Source: Stutzerimonas stutzeri
Lineage (GTDB): Bacteria; Pseudomonadota; Gammaproteobacteria; Pseudomonadales; Pseudomonadaceae
Assembly: GCF_002890895.1 (NCBI RefSeq)
Contig: NZ_POUL01000001.1
Span: 248,001-312,000, forward strand
Direction: 5' to 3'
Length of the DNA: 64,000 nt
Positions within the stretch are counted from its first letter, which is position 1, and each line of letters opens with the position of its first letter. The position numbers and the translations under genes are program-made. The notes under the pieces are model-generated. The model searched no databases. It was given only the letters and a program-made list of their open reading frames with translations, and had not been told where the DNA came from. Positions 45,459-54,592 of the stretch are shown piece by piece.

Positions 45459-47336
45459 CTAGCGCCGGTCGCCACGTAACAGACTGACTTGCGCCTGTAG
45501 CTGCTCACGACTGGCTTCGCTGGCGACGACAGGCGAACTGGCGACTAGATCTACCTGCGACCAGATCCGCCGGAAGAAGCCTTTATCCGGATCGCGACTG
45601 AAAAAGCTGCCCCACAGCCCTCGCAGGGCCATCGGCACCACGGGCACAGGATTGGCCTCGAGGATGCGCTCGACTCCCGCCTTGAACTCGTTGATGTCGC
45701 CGTCGGTGGTGAGCTTGCCTTCGGGGAAGATGCACACCACTTCGCCATCGCTGAGGTAGCGGCTGACGCGCTCGAACGCCTGGGTGTAGATCGCCTCGTC
45801 TTCGTGTCGCGCAGCGATGGGCACTGCGCCTGCCGTGCGAAAGATGAAGTTCAACACCGGGATGCGGAAGATCTTGTAGTACATGACGAAGCGAACGGGT
45901 CGGCGCACCGCTCCGGCAATCAACAGCGCATCAACGAAGGACACGTGGTTGCAGACCAGTACCGCCGGCCCCTCATCCGGGATCGCATCAAGTCCTTGCT
46001 GGCGCACCCTATACATGGAGTGGCCGAGCAACCAGACCAGGAAGCGCATGCTGAATTCCGGCACGATGCTGAAGATATAGGCGCTCACGGCCACGTTCAT
46101 CAGCGACACCACGAGAAACAGCTGCGGAATCGACAGTCCCACGACACTCAGCAGCAAGATCGCCACAATCGCAGAAATGACCATCAGCAGCGCATTGAGA
46201 ATATTGTTTGCCGCCACCACCCGCGCCCGCTCGTGCTCAGCGGTGCGCGACTGAATGAGCGCATACAGCGGCACAATATAAAACCCGCCGAATACACCGA
46301 TCCCCAGCACCGAGGCGAGAATCCACCAGGCCTGCCCGAAACTCAGCAGCGCTAGCCAGTCGTGAGGCGCTGCGGCCTGCGGAAAGTCGCCCGAACACCA
46401 CCACAGCAGCAGACCGAACAGCGTCAGGCCAAAGGAGCCGAACGGCACCAGACCGATTTCAACCTTGTGGCCGGAGAGCCGTTCGCAGAGCAGCGAACCG
46501 AGGGCGATGCCCACTGAGAAAACCGTCAGGATCAGCGTGACGACGGTTTCATCGCCGTGCAGCAGATCCTTCGAATACACCGGGATCTGCGTCAGATAGG
46601 TCGCACCGAGAAACCAGAACCAGGAGTTACCAATCAGCGAGCGCGACACCGAGAGGCGCTGCCCCAGGCCCATGCGTAGGATCGCGCCGGTCTGACGAAA
46701 CAGATTCCAGTCCATCTCGAGTGTCGGTAAGGACGCACCGGTCGCAGGCACGGCTCGGCTGGCGAAATAGCCGGCAACCGCTACCAGTACCACGCTGCCT
46801 GCTATCAGCTGCGCATACCCGTCGGTGGCCATCATGACCCCAGCCGTGATGGTGCCAGCAAGAATAGCCAGAAAAGTGCCCATCTCTACCAGCGCGTTGC
46901 CACCGACCAGCTCGTGATCCTCGAGCAGCTTGGGCAGTACGGAATACTTGACCGGCCCGAACAGCGCGGACTGTGTGCCCATGCAGAACAGTACGGCCAG
47001 CAGCAACGGCAGGTTGCCGAGCAGCATGCCCGCGCCGCCAGCGAGCATGATGAAAATCTCACCGGCTTTGATTGCCCGGATCAGTCGCTCCTTGGCGTAC
47101 TTCTCGCCAAGCTGGCCACCCAGCGCCGAGAACAGGAAGAACGGCAGGATGAACAACAGCGCGCACAGGTTGATCAGCAGGCTGCTGTCGGCATTCGTGC
47201 CGATCTTGTAGAGGATCGCCAGGATCAGCGCCTGCTTGAACAGATTGTCGTTGAAGGCCCCTGACAGTTGCGTCAGGAAGAACGGCAAGAAGCGCCGCTT
47301 ACCGAACAGAGTGAACTGGGAATGAGGCTTGGTCAT
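45459..47336 (-). CDS. LplT-like MFS transporter fused to a PlsC acyltransferase
   Basis: A 625-residue fusion. Residues 1-400 are an MFS domain beginning FLPFFLTQLSGAFNDNLFKQALILAI, as in LplT lysophospholipid flippases. Residues about 425-620 are a PlsC-type acyltransferase with NHVSFVDALL (Hx4D motif as NHVSFVD) and VCIFPEGKLTTDG. In E. coli the Aas protein has the acyltransferase plus an acyl-ACP synthetase; here that third domain is missing. It probably imports and reacylates lysophospholipid. ATG at 47336 is chosen over the frame to 47396. Confidence 0.88.
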   Translation of the reverse strand: MTKPHSQFTLFGKRRFLPFFLTQLSGAFNDNLFKQALILAILYKIGTNADSSLLINLCALLFILPFFLFSALGGQLGEKYAKERLIRAIKAGEIFIMLAGGAGMLLGNLPLLLAVLFCMGTQSALFGPVKYSVLPKLLEDHELVGGNALVEMGTFLAILAGTITAGVMMATDGYAQLIAGSVVLVAVAGYFASRAVPATGASLPTLEMDWNLFRQTGAILRMGLGQRLSVSRSLIGNSWFWFLGATYLTQIPVYSKDLLHGDETVVTLILTVFSVGIALGSLLCERLSGHKVEIGLVPFGSFGLTLFGLLLWWCSGDFPQAAAPHDWLALLSFGQAWWILASVLGIGVFGGFYIVPLYALIQSRTAEHERARVVAANNILNALLMVISAIVAILLLSVVGLSIPQLFLVVSLMNVAVSAYIFSIVPEFSMRFLVWLLGHSMYRVRQQGLDAIPDEGPAVLVCNHVSFVDALLIAGAVRRPVRFVMYYKIFRIPVLNFIFRTAGAVPIAARHEDEAIYTQAFERVSRYLSDGEVVCIFPEGKLTTDGDINEFKAGVERILEANPVPVVPMALRGLWGSFFSRDPDKGFFRRIWSQVDLVASSPVVASEASREQLQAQVSLLRGDRR

Positions 47337-47433
47337 CGATCCGCTTCCATGGAAAACATGTTGGTTCTTTGAGCCTCCAGGGTCCGGCAAAAGCACAGCA
47401 CTGCCACGCGCGTGTCGCGGACTGGGCGATACG

Positions 47434-47760
47434 TCACAGCGGCAACTGCCCGAACGCCCAGCGCAACAGAAAGAAGGCCAGCAACCCGCCCGCGATAGTT
47501 GCCAGCAGGTTTCGGCTGAAGGCCGCGATCAGGATCGACAGCACGCCCGCCAGCAGATAGGCGTTACGCCAGTCCAGCCACCATTCGCCTGCTGGCATCA
47601 GCATTCCTGGCACCACGATGGCGGTCAGCACCGCGACCGGCACGTAATGCAGCCCCTGCTCCACCAGGCGTGGAAAGCGCAGGTTGGGCCAGGCGAAGAA
47701 GCTGAATCGAGTCAGAAAGGTGATCGCCAACATTCCGAGAATAAGTAGCCAGATCTGCAT
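47434..47760 (-). CDS. azlD: AzlD-family branched-chain amino acid exporter subunit
   Basis: A 108-residue protein with four membrane segments, starting [22 protein letters not shown] and including the family's TRFSFF and VPVAVLTAIVVPGML pattern. The ATG at 47760 overlaps the azlC stop as TGATG. It forms the small partner of AzlC in the LIV-E exporter family. The open frame to 47985 is not used. Confidence 0.92.
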   Translation of the reverse strand: MQIWLLILGMLAITFLTRFSFFAWPNLRFPRLVEQGLHYVPVAVLTAIVVPGMLMPAGEWWLDWRNAYLLAGVLSILIAAFSRNLLATIAGGLLAFFLLRWAFGQLPL

Positions 47761-48473
47761 CAGCACACCTCCGTTTGAAGCTGCCTCTCGGCCCGGCGCT
47801 CCAACCAGACACCCACGACAATGCCGGCCAGCGCGGCGGCGATCAGACCGAGCTTGTAGGGCAGTTCCCAGGTCAACAGCGCGACGACCGCTGCCACCAG
47901 CGCTGATGCCACCTGCGGGCGGGTGCGCATCATGGGTACGGCGATGCCGATAAAGGTGGCAATCATGGCGAAGTCCAAGCCCCAACTGGCAACGTTTGGC
48001 ACAGCTTGACCAAAGGCGATACCAGCCAGTGTCGCCAGCTGCCAGCTCAGGTACATGGTCAGCGCAGCACCGAAGAAGAACCAGTGCTTGTGCGGCGAAG
48101 CGTCATCGCGCGCATATCGATGCTGGATCACGGCGAACGCTTCATCGGTCAGCCAGAACGCCAGCGGCACACGCCAGCGGCCTGGAAGGTGCCGAACGAA
48201 GGGCTGCATCGAGGCGCTGTAGAGCGCGTGGCGCAGATTGACGACGAAGGTCGTGAGCAGCACCACCGCTGCCCCAACGCCACCGGTGATCAAGGTGATA
48301 GCAATGAACTGCGCCGAGCCGGCGAAGACCAGGGCAGACATGCCCATGGCCTGCCAGCCGGACAGCCCAGCACCTATGGCCAGGGTTCCGAAAATGATGC
48401 CGAAGGGAATCGCGCCGACGATAAGCGGCAGAATATCGCGGCAACCGTGCAAGAACTCTTGCGAGCGGGACAT
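47760..48473 (-). CDS. azlC: AzlC-family branched-chain amino acid exporter
   Basis: A 237-residue polytopic protein of the LIV-E/AzlC family: [47 protein letters not shown] near the N-terminus, and WLTDEAFAV in the middle. With AzlD it exports branched-chain amino acids or analogues. The pair is one operon with no other gene. Confidence 0.92.
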   Translation of the reverse strand: MSRSQEFLHGCRDILPLIVGAIPFGIIFGTLAIGAGLSGWQAMGMSALVFAGSAQFIAITLITGGVGAAVVLLTTFVVNLRHALYSASMQPFVRHLPGRWRVPLAFWLTDEAFAVIQHRYARDDASPHKHWFFFGAALTMYLSWQLATLAGIAFGQAVPNVASWGLDFAMIATFIGIAVPMMRTRPQVASALVAAVVALLTWELPYKLGLIAAALAGIVVGVWLERRAERQLQTEVC

Positions 48474-48697
48474 CGGGGCTCCTTAGGTATGCACCGCAAA
48501 CGATGATGAGCTACGCACCGCCGTCGTGGCCGGAGCATAGGGAAGGTTGAAGACAGGCGGATGAACGCTGAAGCAGCGCTTCTGGAGGGGCCCAACATTA
48601 CCCCAAGTCGAGGCCCGAGGGCGATGGCCGGCACATGAGGTGTTGATACCGGCCGAAATCCAAAAAGTCGAACCGAACTCGGTCGGCCACCTACGGT

Positions 48698-49264
48698 TCA
48701 GCGCATGCCGGTCTCCAGCAAACGCTTGACGGCCGGCCACTCGCGGTCGGTGATGCTGTACAGGGCGGTGTCATCCAGGCGGCCATCGGCGAGGCGTCGG
48801 TGATTGCGCAAGAGGCCTTCCCGCTGGGCTCCGAGTTTTTCGATGGCGCGCTGGGAGCGCAGATTGCTCACCGCGGTTTTCAGCTGCAGACGCACCAGCT
48901 GCCAGTCCTCGAAGGCATGCTTGAGCAACAGGTATTTGATCGCAGTATTGAGGCCGCTGCCATGCTCGGCCTTGTCCAGCCAGGTCCAACCCAGTTCTGC
49001 GGCTGGCAGCGAAGGATTGAAATCAGCAAAGCGGGTGGTGCCAACAATGCGTCCGGCCATGCGCAGGGTGAAGACCACGGCACGACCCTGATCCTGATCG
49101 GCCAGCGCCAGGCGATACCAGTCGGGGCGCAAAGGCCCACTCAGGTAGATCAGTTCGTCGCGGTTGTGGTTGGCCAGTTCGACCAGGGCCGGGATATCGG
49201 CGTCCACCAGCGGCTCCAACCGCAGCGCTCCCCGCTGCAAGGTGACTGGCCCTGGCATGAACAT
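48698..49264 (-). CDS. GNAT-family N-acetyltransferase (RimJ/RimL-like)
   Basis: A 188-residue acetyltransferase: TLQRGALRLEPLVDADIPALVELA at the start, ELGWTWLDKAEHGSGLNTAIKYLLLKHAFEDWQLVRLQLKT and SNLRSQRAIEKLGAQREGLLRNH, with the last two marking the acetyl-CoA site and the RimJ/RimL-like NLRSQRAIEKLGF pattern. The ATG at 49264 has AGGAG 8 bases upstream; 49282 lacks one. The substrate is unknown. Confidence 0.88.
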   Translation of the reverse strand: MFMPGPVTLQRGALRLEPLVDADIPALVELANHNRDELIYLSGPLRPDWYRLALADQDQGRAVVFTLRMAGRIVGTTRFADFNPSLPAAELGWTWLDKAEHGSGLNTAIKYLLLKHAFEDWQLVRLQLKTAVSNLRSQRAIEKLGAQREGLLRNHRRLADGRLDDTALYSITDREWPAVKRLLETGMR

Positions 49265-49782
49265 CGCGGTTTCTCCTGACATGGATGGAATGAGGCGCTG
49301 CTGTTATCACAGCGGCGACGGTAAGTGTGCCGGGCATGAATGACCAGCGCGGCGCGACCAAGCGGACGTGCACCTCGGTGGCTCGCTCCTGCTCAACGGC
49401 AATCGCGCAGCGCTGACTATGCAAATTGCCACGATCAGCAAGCAGGAGGTCTATCGCAAGGCTTTGCGTTGGATCCAGCCATACCTGCCGCGCCCATGCG
49501 ACCATGGTCGCAGCCGCGACACGCCGCCCCGTTTTACTGCGAAACTTTACCCATTCAACTATCAATGAGCGGTAACTCCGGCCATCCGAAACCTGCTGAG
49601 CTTGAGCAGCACCCAAGCACTATCCCGGTAACCTCGCTTATATCGGCTACGCCTGATGCGCAACTCGAGTGATCAGGCCGCCTACCGGCAAACGTGAACG
49701 CTGCCCGACCCAGCATAGCTCGGCCAACCTGCGGAAATGGCCAGGCTGAAGCCCGCTTGATTTATGTGTATCTGGAGTTCGC
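49265..49782. other. Gap between the acetyltransferase gene and crbS
   Basis: A 518-bp gap between divergent genes. Several open frames cross it, but none has a good start, codon bias or recognisable product, so I call no gene here. The crbS promoter should lie within the last 150 bp. Confidence 0.4.
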
Positions 49783-52700
49783 ATGTCGTTGTCCGGTGGG
49801 CTGATTGCGCTGGTCGCCCTCACTTATATGGCCGTGCTGTTTGCCATTGCCTTTTACGGCGATCGCAACCGCAGCCAGCTGTCGCCGCGGGTTCGTGCCT
49901 GGGTTTATAGCCTGTCGCTGGCGGTCTATTGCACCAGCTGGACGTTTTTTGGCGCGGTCGGCCAGGCGGCTGAACAACTCTGGGCCTTCTTGCCGATCTA
50001 CCTTGGCCCGATTCTGCTGATGCTGCTGGCGCCTCAGGTCATCCAGAAGATGATCATGATCAGCAAGCAGGAAAACATCACTTCGATTGCCGACTTTATT
50101 GCGGCGCGCTACGGCAAGTCGCAGCCGCTGGCGGTGGTGGTGACGCTTATCTGCCTGGTCGGCGTGCTGCCCTACATCGCACTGCAGCTCAAGGGCATCG
50201 TCCTCGGCGTGAACCTGCTGGTGGGCAATGAAGGCGAGGCCGCAGCCGGCTCCGGTGCGCAGGACACCGCGCTGATCGTGTCGATGGTGCTGGCGCTGTT
50301 CACCATTCTGTTCGGCACCCGCAACCTGGACGTGACCGAGCACCACCGCGGCATGGTCCTCGCCATCGCTTTCGAGGCGTTGGTCAAGCTGTTTGCCTTT
50401 CTCGCGATCGGCGCCTTCGTCACCTTTGGCCTGTTCGATGGTTTCGGCGACTTGTTCAACCGTGCCCACGACGCCCCCGAACTCTCGGCCTTCTGGCAGG
50501 AGACGGTGAACTGGCCAGCCATGATGGTGCAAACCACCGTCGCGCTGATGGCCATCGTTTGCCTTCCTCGCCAGTTTCACGTGACAGTGGTGGAAAACAT
50601 CGAACCGCGTGACTTCCGCCTGGCCCGCTGGGTGTTCCCGCTGTATCTGGTGCTGGCCGCCGTGTTCGTCATCCCGATCGCCCTTGCTGGCCAGCTACTG
50701 TTGCCCAGCGGCGTCAGCCCGGACTCCTTCGTAATCAGCCTGCCGCTGGCAGAGTCGCATCCAGCCCTGGCCCTGCTCGCCTTCATTGGCGGGGCATCAG
50801 CGGCGACCGGCATGGTCATCGTGGCCAGCGTGGCGCTGTCGACCATGGTCTCCAACGACATGCTGCTGCCCTGGTTGCTGCGTCGCAAGGAAGCCGAACA
50901 GCCTTTTGAAGTGTTCCGCCACTGGATGCTCTCGGTGCGCAGGATCAGCATCGTCGCGATCCTGCTGCTGGCCTATGTCAGCTATCGCCTGCTGGGCTCC
51001 AACGCGAGTCTGGCGACCATCGGCCAGATCGCCTTTGCCGCGCTCACTCAGTTGGCACCTGCCATGGTCGGCGCCTTGTACTGGAAGCAGGCAAACCGCC
51101 GCGGTGTGTTTGCCGGACTTACCGCGGGCGGATTGATCTGGATTTACACCCTGATCCTGCCGCTGCTCGGCTGGCCGCTGGAGATGTTTCCCGGCCTGCA
51201 GTGGATATACACAGCCGATCTGCCATTCAACACCAGCGCGTTGACGCTCGGCGTCACCCTGTCGCTGGTGGGCAACGCGACGCTGTTCTTCTGGGTGTCC
51301 ATCCTGTCGCAGACGCGTGTCGCCGAACACTGGCAGGCCAGCCGTTTCATCGGTCAGGAAATCCACTCCACCGCGAGCACCCGCCGGCTGCTTGCCGTGC
51401 AGGTGGAGGACCTGCTCTTGCTGGCCTCGCGCTTCGTTGGTGCCGAGCGCGCCGAACTCAGCTTCCAGCGCTTCGCCCGGCGTCACGGTCACGACTATTC
51501 GCCCCGGCAGCAGGCCGACGGCCAATGGATCGCCCATACCGAACGACTGCTGGCCGGGGTACTGGGCGCCTCGTCCACCCGCGCCGTGGTCAAGGCTGCG
51601 CTGGAAGGCCGGGACATGCAGGTCGATGACGTGGTGCGCATCGTTGGCGAAGCCTCCGAAGTGCTGCAGTTCAACCGTGCGCTGCTGCAAGGGGCAATCG
51701 AGAACATTACCCAGGGCATCAGCGTGGTCGACCAGTCGCTGCGGCTGGTGGCCTGGAACCACCGCTATCTGGAAATGTTCGAGTACCCGGACGGGCTGGT
51801 CTACATCGGCCGCCCGATCGCCGACATCATCCGCTACAACGCCGAACGCGGCCTTTGCGGTCCCGGTGATGCCGATACGCACGTAGCCAAGCGGCTTTAC
51901 TGGATGCGTCAGGGCCGTGCGCACACCTCGGAGCGCACCTTCCCCAACGGCCGGGTGGTCGAGCTGATCGGCAACCCCATGCCCGGTGGCGGCTTCGTCA
52001 TGAGCTTCAGCGACATCACCGCCTACCGTGACGCCGAACGTGCCCTGAAAGAAGCCAATGAAGGCCTCGAACAGCGCGTCAGCGAACGCACGCAGGAACT
52101 GTCCAAACTGAACAAGGCGCTGACGGCCGCCAAGAGTGCGGCCGAGGCAGCCAGCCAGTCGAAGACACGCTTCCTTGCCGCAGTCAGTCATGACCTGATG
52201 CAGCCCCTGAACGCGGCGCGGCTGTTTTCCGCCGCGCTGTCGCACCAGCACGACGCCCTGCCGGTAGAAGCGCGGGACCTGGTGCGTCATCTGGACAGCT
52301 CCCTACGCTCCGCCGAGGACCTGATCTCCGATCTGCTCGATATCTCGCGGCTGGAAAACGGTCGCATCACACCCGACCGCAACCCCTTCCCGCTGGCGAC
52401 CCTGTTCGACACCCTGTCCACGGAGTTCACCATGCTTGCCGCCGAACAGGGCGTCGACTTCAGGGTGCATGGCAGTCGTTTGCGGGTCGACAGCGACATC
52501 CGCCTGCTGCGCCGAGTGCTGCAGAACTTCCTCACCAACGCCTTCCGTTACGCCAAGGGCCGCGTAGTGCTGGGAGTGCGTCGCCAGGGCTCCTCGTTAC
52601 GTCTTGAGGTGTGGGACCACGGCCCGGGCATCGCCGAGGACAAACTGCGCGTGATTTTCGAGGAATTCAAACGGCTGGACAGCCATCAGACGCGCGCCGA

Positions 52701-53253
52701 GAAGGGTCTTGGGCTAGGTCTGGCCATCGCAGATGGCTTCTGCCAGGTGCTCAATCATCCACTGGCGGTTCGCTCCTGGCCCGGCAAAGGCAGCGTGTTC
52801 AGCGTGACCGTGCCAATCGCCAGCCAGGTGCTGCGACAGGCCACCAGCAACGGCAAAGGCGAAGCGCAGCAAACCGCCCTGACCGGCATTCAGGTGCTCT
52901 GCATCGACAACGAAGACAGCATTCTGGTGGGGATGAACAGCCTGCTGTCACGCTGGGGCTGCCAGGTCTGGACGGCCAGTAACCGGGCCGAATGCGAGGC
53001 CTTACTGCGCGAGGATGTGCGTCCGCAACTGGTGCTGGTCGACTACCACCTGGACCACGGTGAGACAGGTTCGGAGCTGATGGCCTGGCTGCGTACCCGC
53101 CTCGGCGAGCCGGTGCCCGGAGTGGTGATCAGCGCAGACGGGCGCCCGGAGCTGATCGCCGCGATCCACGCGGCGGGACTGGATTTTCTCCCCAAGCCGG
53201 TCAAGCCTGCCGCGCTGCGCGCACTGATGAGCCGTCACGTTCCGCTGCATTGA
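49783..53253 (+). CDS. crbS: Hybrid sensor kinase with sodium/solute symporter domain (CrbS/MxtR-like)
   Basis: A 1156-residue membrane sensor. Residues 1-500 are an SLC5-type symporter with about 13 spans; a STAC-like linker (about 510-620) and PAS domain (about 633-750) follow. After the coiled coil EANEGLEQRVSERTQELSKLNKAL comes the HisKA domain with His803 in AVSHDLMQPLNAARL, the HATPase (NFLTNAFRYAKG, DHGPGIAEDKL, GLGLGLAIADG) and a C-terminal receiver with Asp1087 in LVLVDYHL. Length and order match CrbS/MxtR, which with CrbR controls acetate use through acs. The partner regulator is not in this window. CTGGAG precedes the ATG. Confidence 0.9.
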   Translation: MSLSGGLIALVALTYMAVLFAIAFYGDRNRSQLSPRVRAWVYSLSLAVYCTSWTFFGAVGQAAEQLWAFLPIYLGPILLMLLAPQVIQKMIMISKQENITSIADFIAARYGKSQPLAVVVTLICLVGVLPYIALQLKGIVLGVNLLVGNEGEAAAGSGAQDTALIVSMVLALFTILFGTRNLDVTEHHRGMVLAIAFEALVKLFAFLAIGAFVTFGLFDGFGDLFNRAHDAPELSAFWQETVNWPAMMVQTTVALMAIVCLPRQFHVTVVENIEPRDFRLARWVFPLYLVLAAVFVIPIALAGQLLLPSGVSPDSFVISLPLAESHPALALLAFIGGASAATGMVIVASVALSTMVSNDMLLPWLLRRKEAEQPFEVFRHWMLSVRRISIVAILLLAYVSYRLLGSNASLATIGQIAFAALTQLAPAMVGALYWKQANRRGVFAGLTAGGLIWIYTLILPLLGWPLEMFPGLQWIYTADLPFNTSALTLGVTLSLVGNATLFFWVSILSQTRVAEHWQASRFIGQEIHSTASTRRLLAVQVEDLLLLASRFVGAERAELSFQRFARRHGHDYSPRQQADGQWIAHTERLLAGVLGASSTRAVVKAALEGRDMQVDDVVRIVGEASEVLQFNRALLQGAIENITQGISVVDQSLRLVAWNHRYLEMFEYPDGLVYIGRPIADIIRYNAERGLCGPGDADTHVAKRLYWMRQGRAHTSERTFPNGRVVELIGNPMPGGGFVMSFSDITAYRDAERALKEANEGLEQRVSERTQELSKLNKALTAAKSAAEAASQSKTRFLAAVSHDLMQPLNAARLFSAALSHQHDALPVEARDLVRHLDSSLRSAEDLISDLLDISRLENGRITPDRNPFPLATLFDTLSTEFTMLAAEQGVDFRVHGSRLRVDSDIRLLRRVLQNFLTNAFRYAKGRVVLGVRRQGSSLRLEVWDHGPGIAEDKLRVIFEEFKRLDSHQTRAEKGLGLGLAIADGFCQVLNHPLAVRSWPGKGSVFSVTVPIASQVLRQATSNGKGEAQQTALTGIQVLCIDNEDSILVGMNSLLSRWGCQVWTASNRAECEALLREDVRPQLVLVDYHLDHGETGSELMAWLRTRLGEPVPGVVISADGRPELIAAIHAAGLDFLPKPVKPAALRALMSRHVPLH

Positions 53254-53335
53254 TGCCGCGTTGCGCCAGCGCAAGCCGCCGCGGCAGCGAGACGGCTAGA
53301 CTGATGTCATCAGAAGTTGCTGACGGCCTTTGCCC

Positions 53336-54580
53336 ATGACCCTCGAACTACTGTTGAACCTGGCGACCGCTCTCGGCGTGGGCCTGCTGATCGGCACGGA
53401 ACGAAGCTGGAGCGGCGGTGACCAGGAAGGCCAGGAGATGGCCGGCATTCGCACTTTCGGCCTCGCGGGACTGTTCGGCGGCCTGGCTGCACTGAGCGCC
53501 AGTCACTTCGGTATGCCCGCGTGGATTGCAATGTTCGTCGTGCTGGCCCTGTTGACGATTGCCGGCTATGTAATCGAATCCCGCACCAACAGCGACCACG
53601 GCATGACCACCGAGATGGCGCTGCTGCTGACCTTCCTGCTGGGCAGCCTCGCGGTAGCGGAGAGTCGCTTGCTGGCCGCCTCCGTGGCGATCGTCGTAGC
53701 GCTGCTGTTGAGCCTGAAAGCGCGGCTACACGGCGCGCTGCACAAGCTCAACGAGGCCGAACTGAGCGGCGTGCTGAAACTGCTGTTCATTTCCGTGGTG
53801 CTGCTGCCAGCGCTACCCAATCAGGGTTATGGACCCTGGCAGGCTTTCAACCCCTACACCACCTGGTGGATGGTGGTGCTGATCGCCGGCATTGGCTTTG
53901 CCGCCTATGTCGCCATCCGTCTGCTGGGCACCCGACACGGATTGATGGTCACGGCGCTGCTGGGCGGCATTGTTTCATCCACGGCGATGACCATCACCCT
54001 CGCCCGGCTGGTCTCAGGGAAAATGCGCCATGCCCTGGCCGCCGGTCTTCTGGCAACCTCGGCGCTGATGTTCCCGCGGGTGCTGCTGGAAGTCGGGGTG
54101 GTCAATCGGGCGTTGCTACCGGCATTGCTTGCGCCGATGCTGACGGCCGGTCTGATCTACGCCGCCGGTGCATTGTTTTACTACTTGCGCGCCGGTCAGC
54201 AGCACGACAACACCGCCGAGCCGCCCTTGAAGAACCCTTTCGAACTGGGGCCCGCGCTGCGTTTTGCCGGCCTGTTAGTACTCATCCTGTTCCTCGTCGA
54301 AGCCGCGCAACGAGGGCTTGGCGATGCGGGGGTCTATCTGGTTTCCCTGTTGTCGGGGCTGACTGATGTGGATGCCATCACCCTGTCACTGGCCAACAGC
54401 GCCCGGACCGACTTGGCGGAGCAGGTCGCGGTGCAGGGAATCTTTCTCGCCGCGCTGAGCAACAGCCTGGTCAAGGGCGGCCTGATCGTCTTTATCGGCG
54501 GGCGTACCCTAGCGCTGCTGACCTTGCCGTTCATGCTCAGCGGTCTGCTGGCCGGCCTGGGGGTATTGTGGCTGCTGTGA
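53336..54580 (+). CDS. MgtC/SapB-family membrane protein with DUF4010
   Basis: A 414-residue polytopic protein. The N-terminal MgtC-like part (LNLATALGVGLLIGTERSWSG...GIRTFGLAGLFGGLAAL) is followed by a DUF4010 part (about 180-410) with LTDVDAITLSLANSARTDL. About twelve membrane segments. The function of this family is not known. The ATG at 53336 is chosen over TTG at 53330. It lies 82 bp after crbS on the same strand, and may be transcribed with it. Confidence 0.85.
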   Translation: MTLELLLNLATALGVGLLIGTERSWSGGDQEGQEMAGIRTFGLAGLFGGLAALSASHFGMPAWIAMFVVLALLTIAGYVIESRTNSDHGMTTEMALLLTFLLGSLAVAESRLLAASVAIVVALLLSLKARLHGALHKLNEAELSGVLKLLFISVVLLPALPNQGYGPWQAFNPYTTWWMVVLIAGIGFAAYVAIRLLGTRHGLMVTALLGGIVSSTAMTITLARLVSGKMRHALAAGLLATSALMFPRVLLEVGVVNRALLPALLAPMLTAGLIYAAGALFYYLRAGQQHDNTAEPPLKNPFELGPALRFAGLLVLILFLVEAAQRGLGDAGVYLVSLLSGLTDVDAITLSLANSARTDLAEQVAVQGIFLAALSNSLVKGGLIVFIGGRTLALLTLPFMLSGLLAGLGVLWLL

Positions 54581-54592
54581 CAGAGACGCGCG

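Noticed and set aside
47997..48014. TTGGCACAGCTTGACC as a sigma-54 promoter
   Set aside because: The -12 GC is missing and it lies inside azlC coding sequence.
49023..49616. Minus-strand 197-codon frame covering part of the acetyltransferase gene and its upstream gap
   Set aside because: It overlaps the well-supported GNAT gene in another frame, has Ala/Gly/Arg-rich shadow sequence and no ribosome site.
50797..52290. Minus-strand 497-codon open frame opposite crbS
   Set aside because: Antisense shadow of a conserved kinase gene. No start signal and no family pattern.
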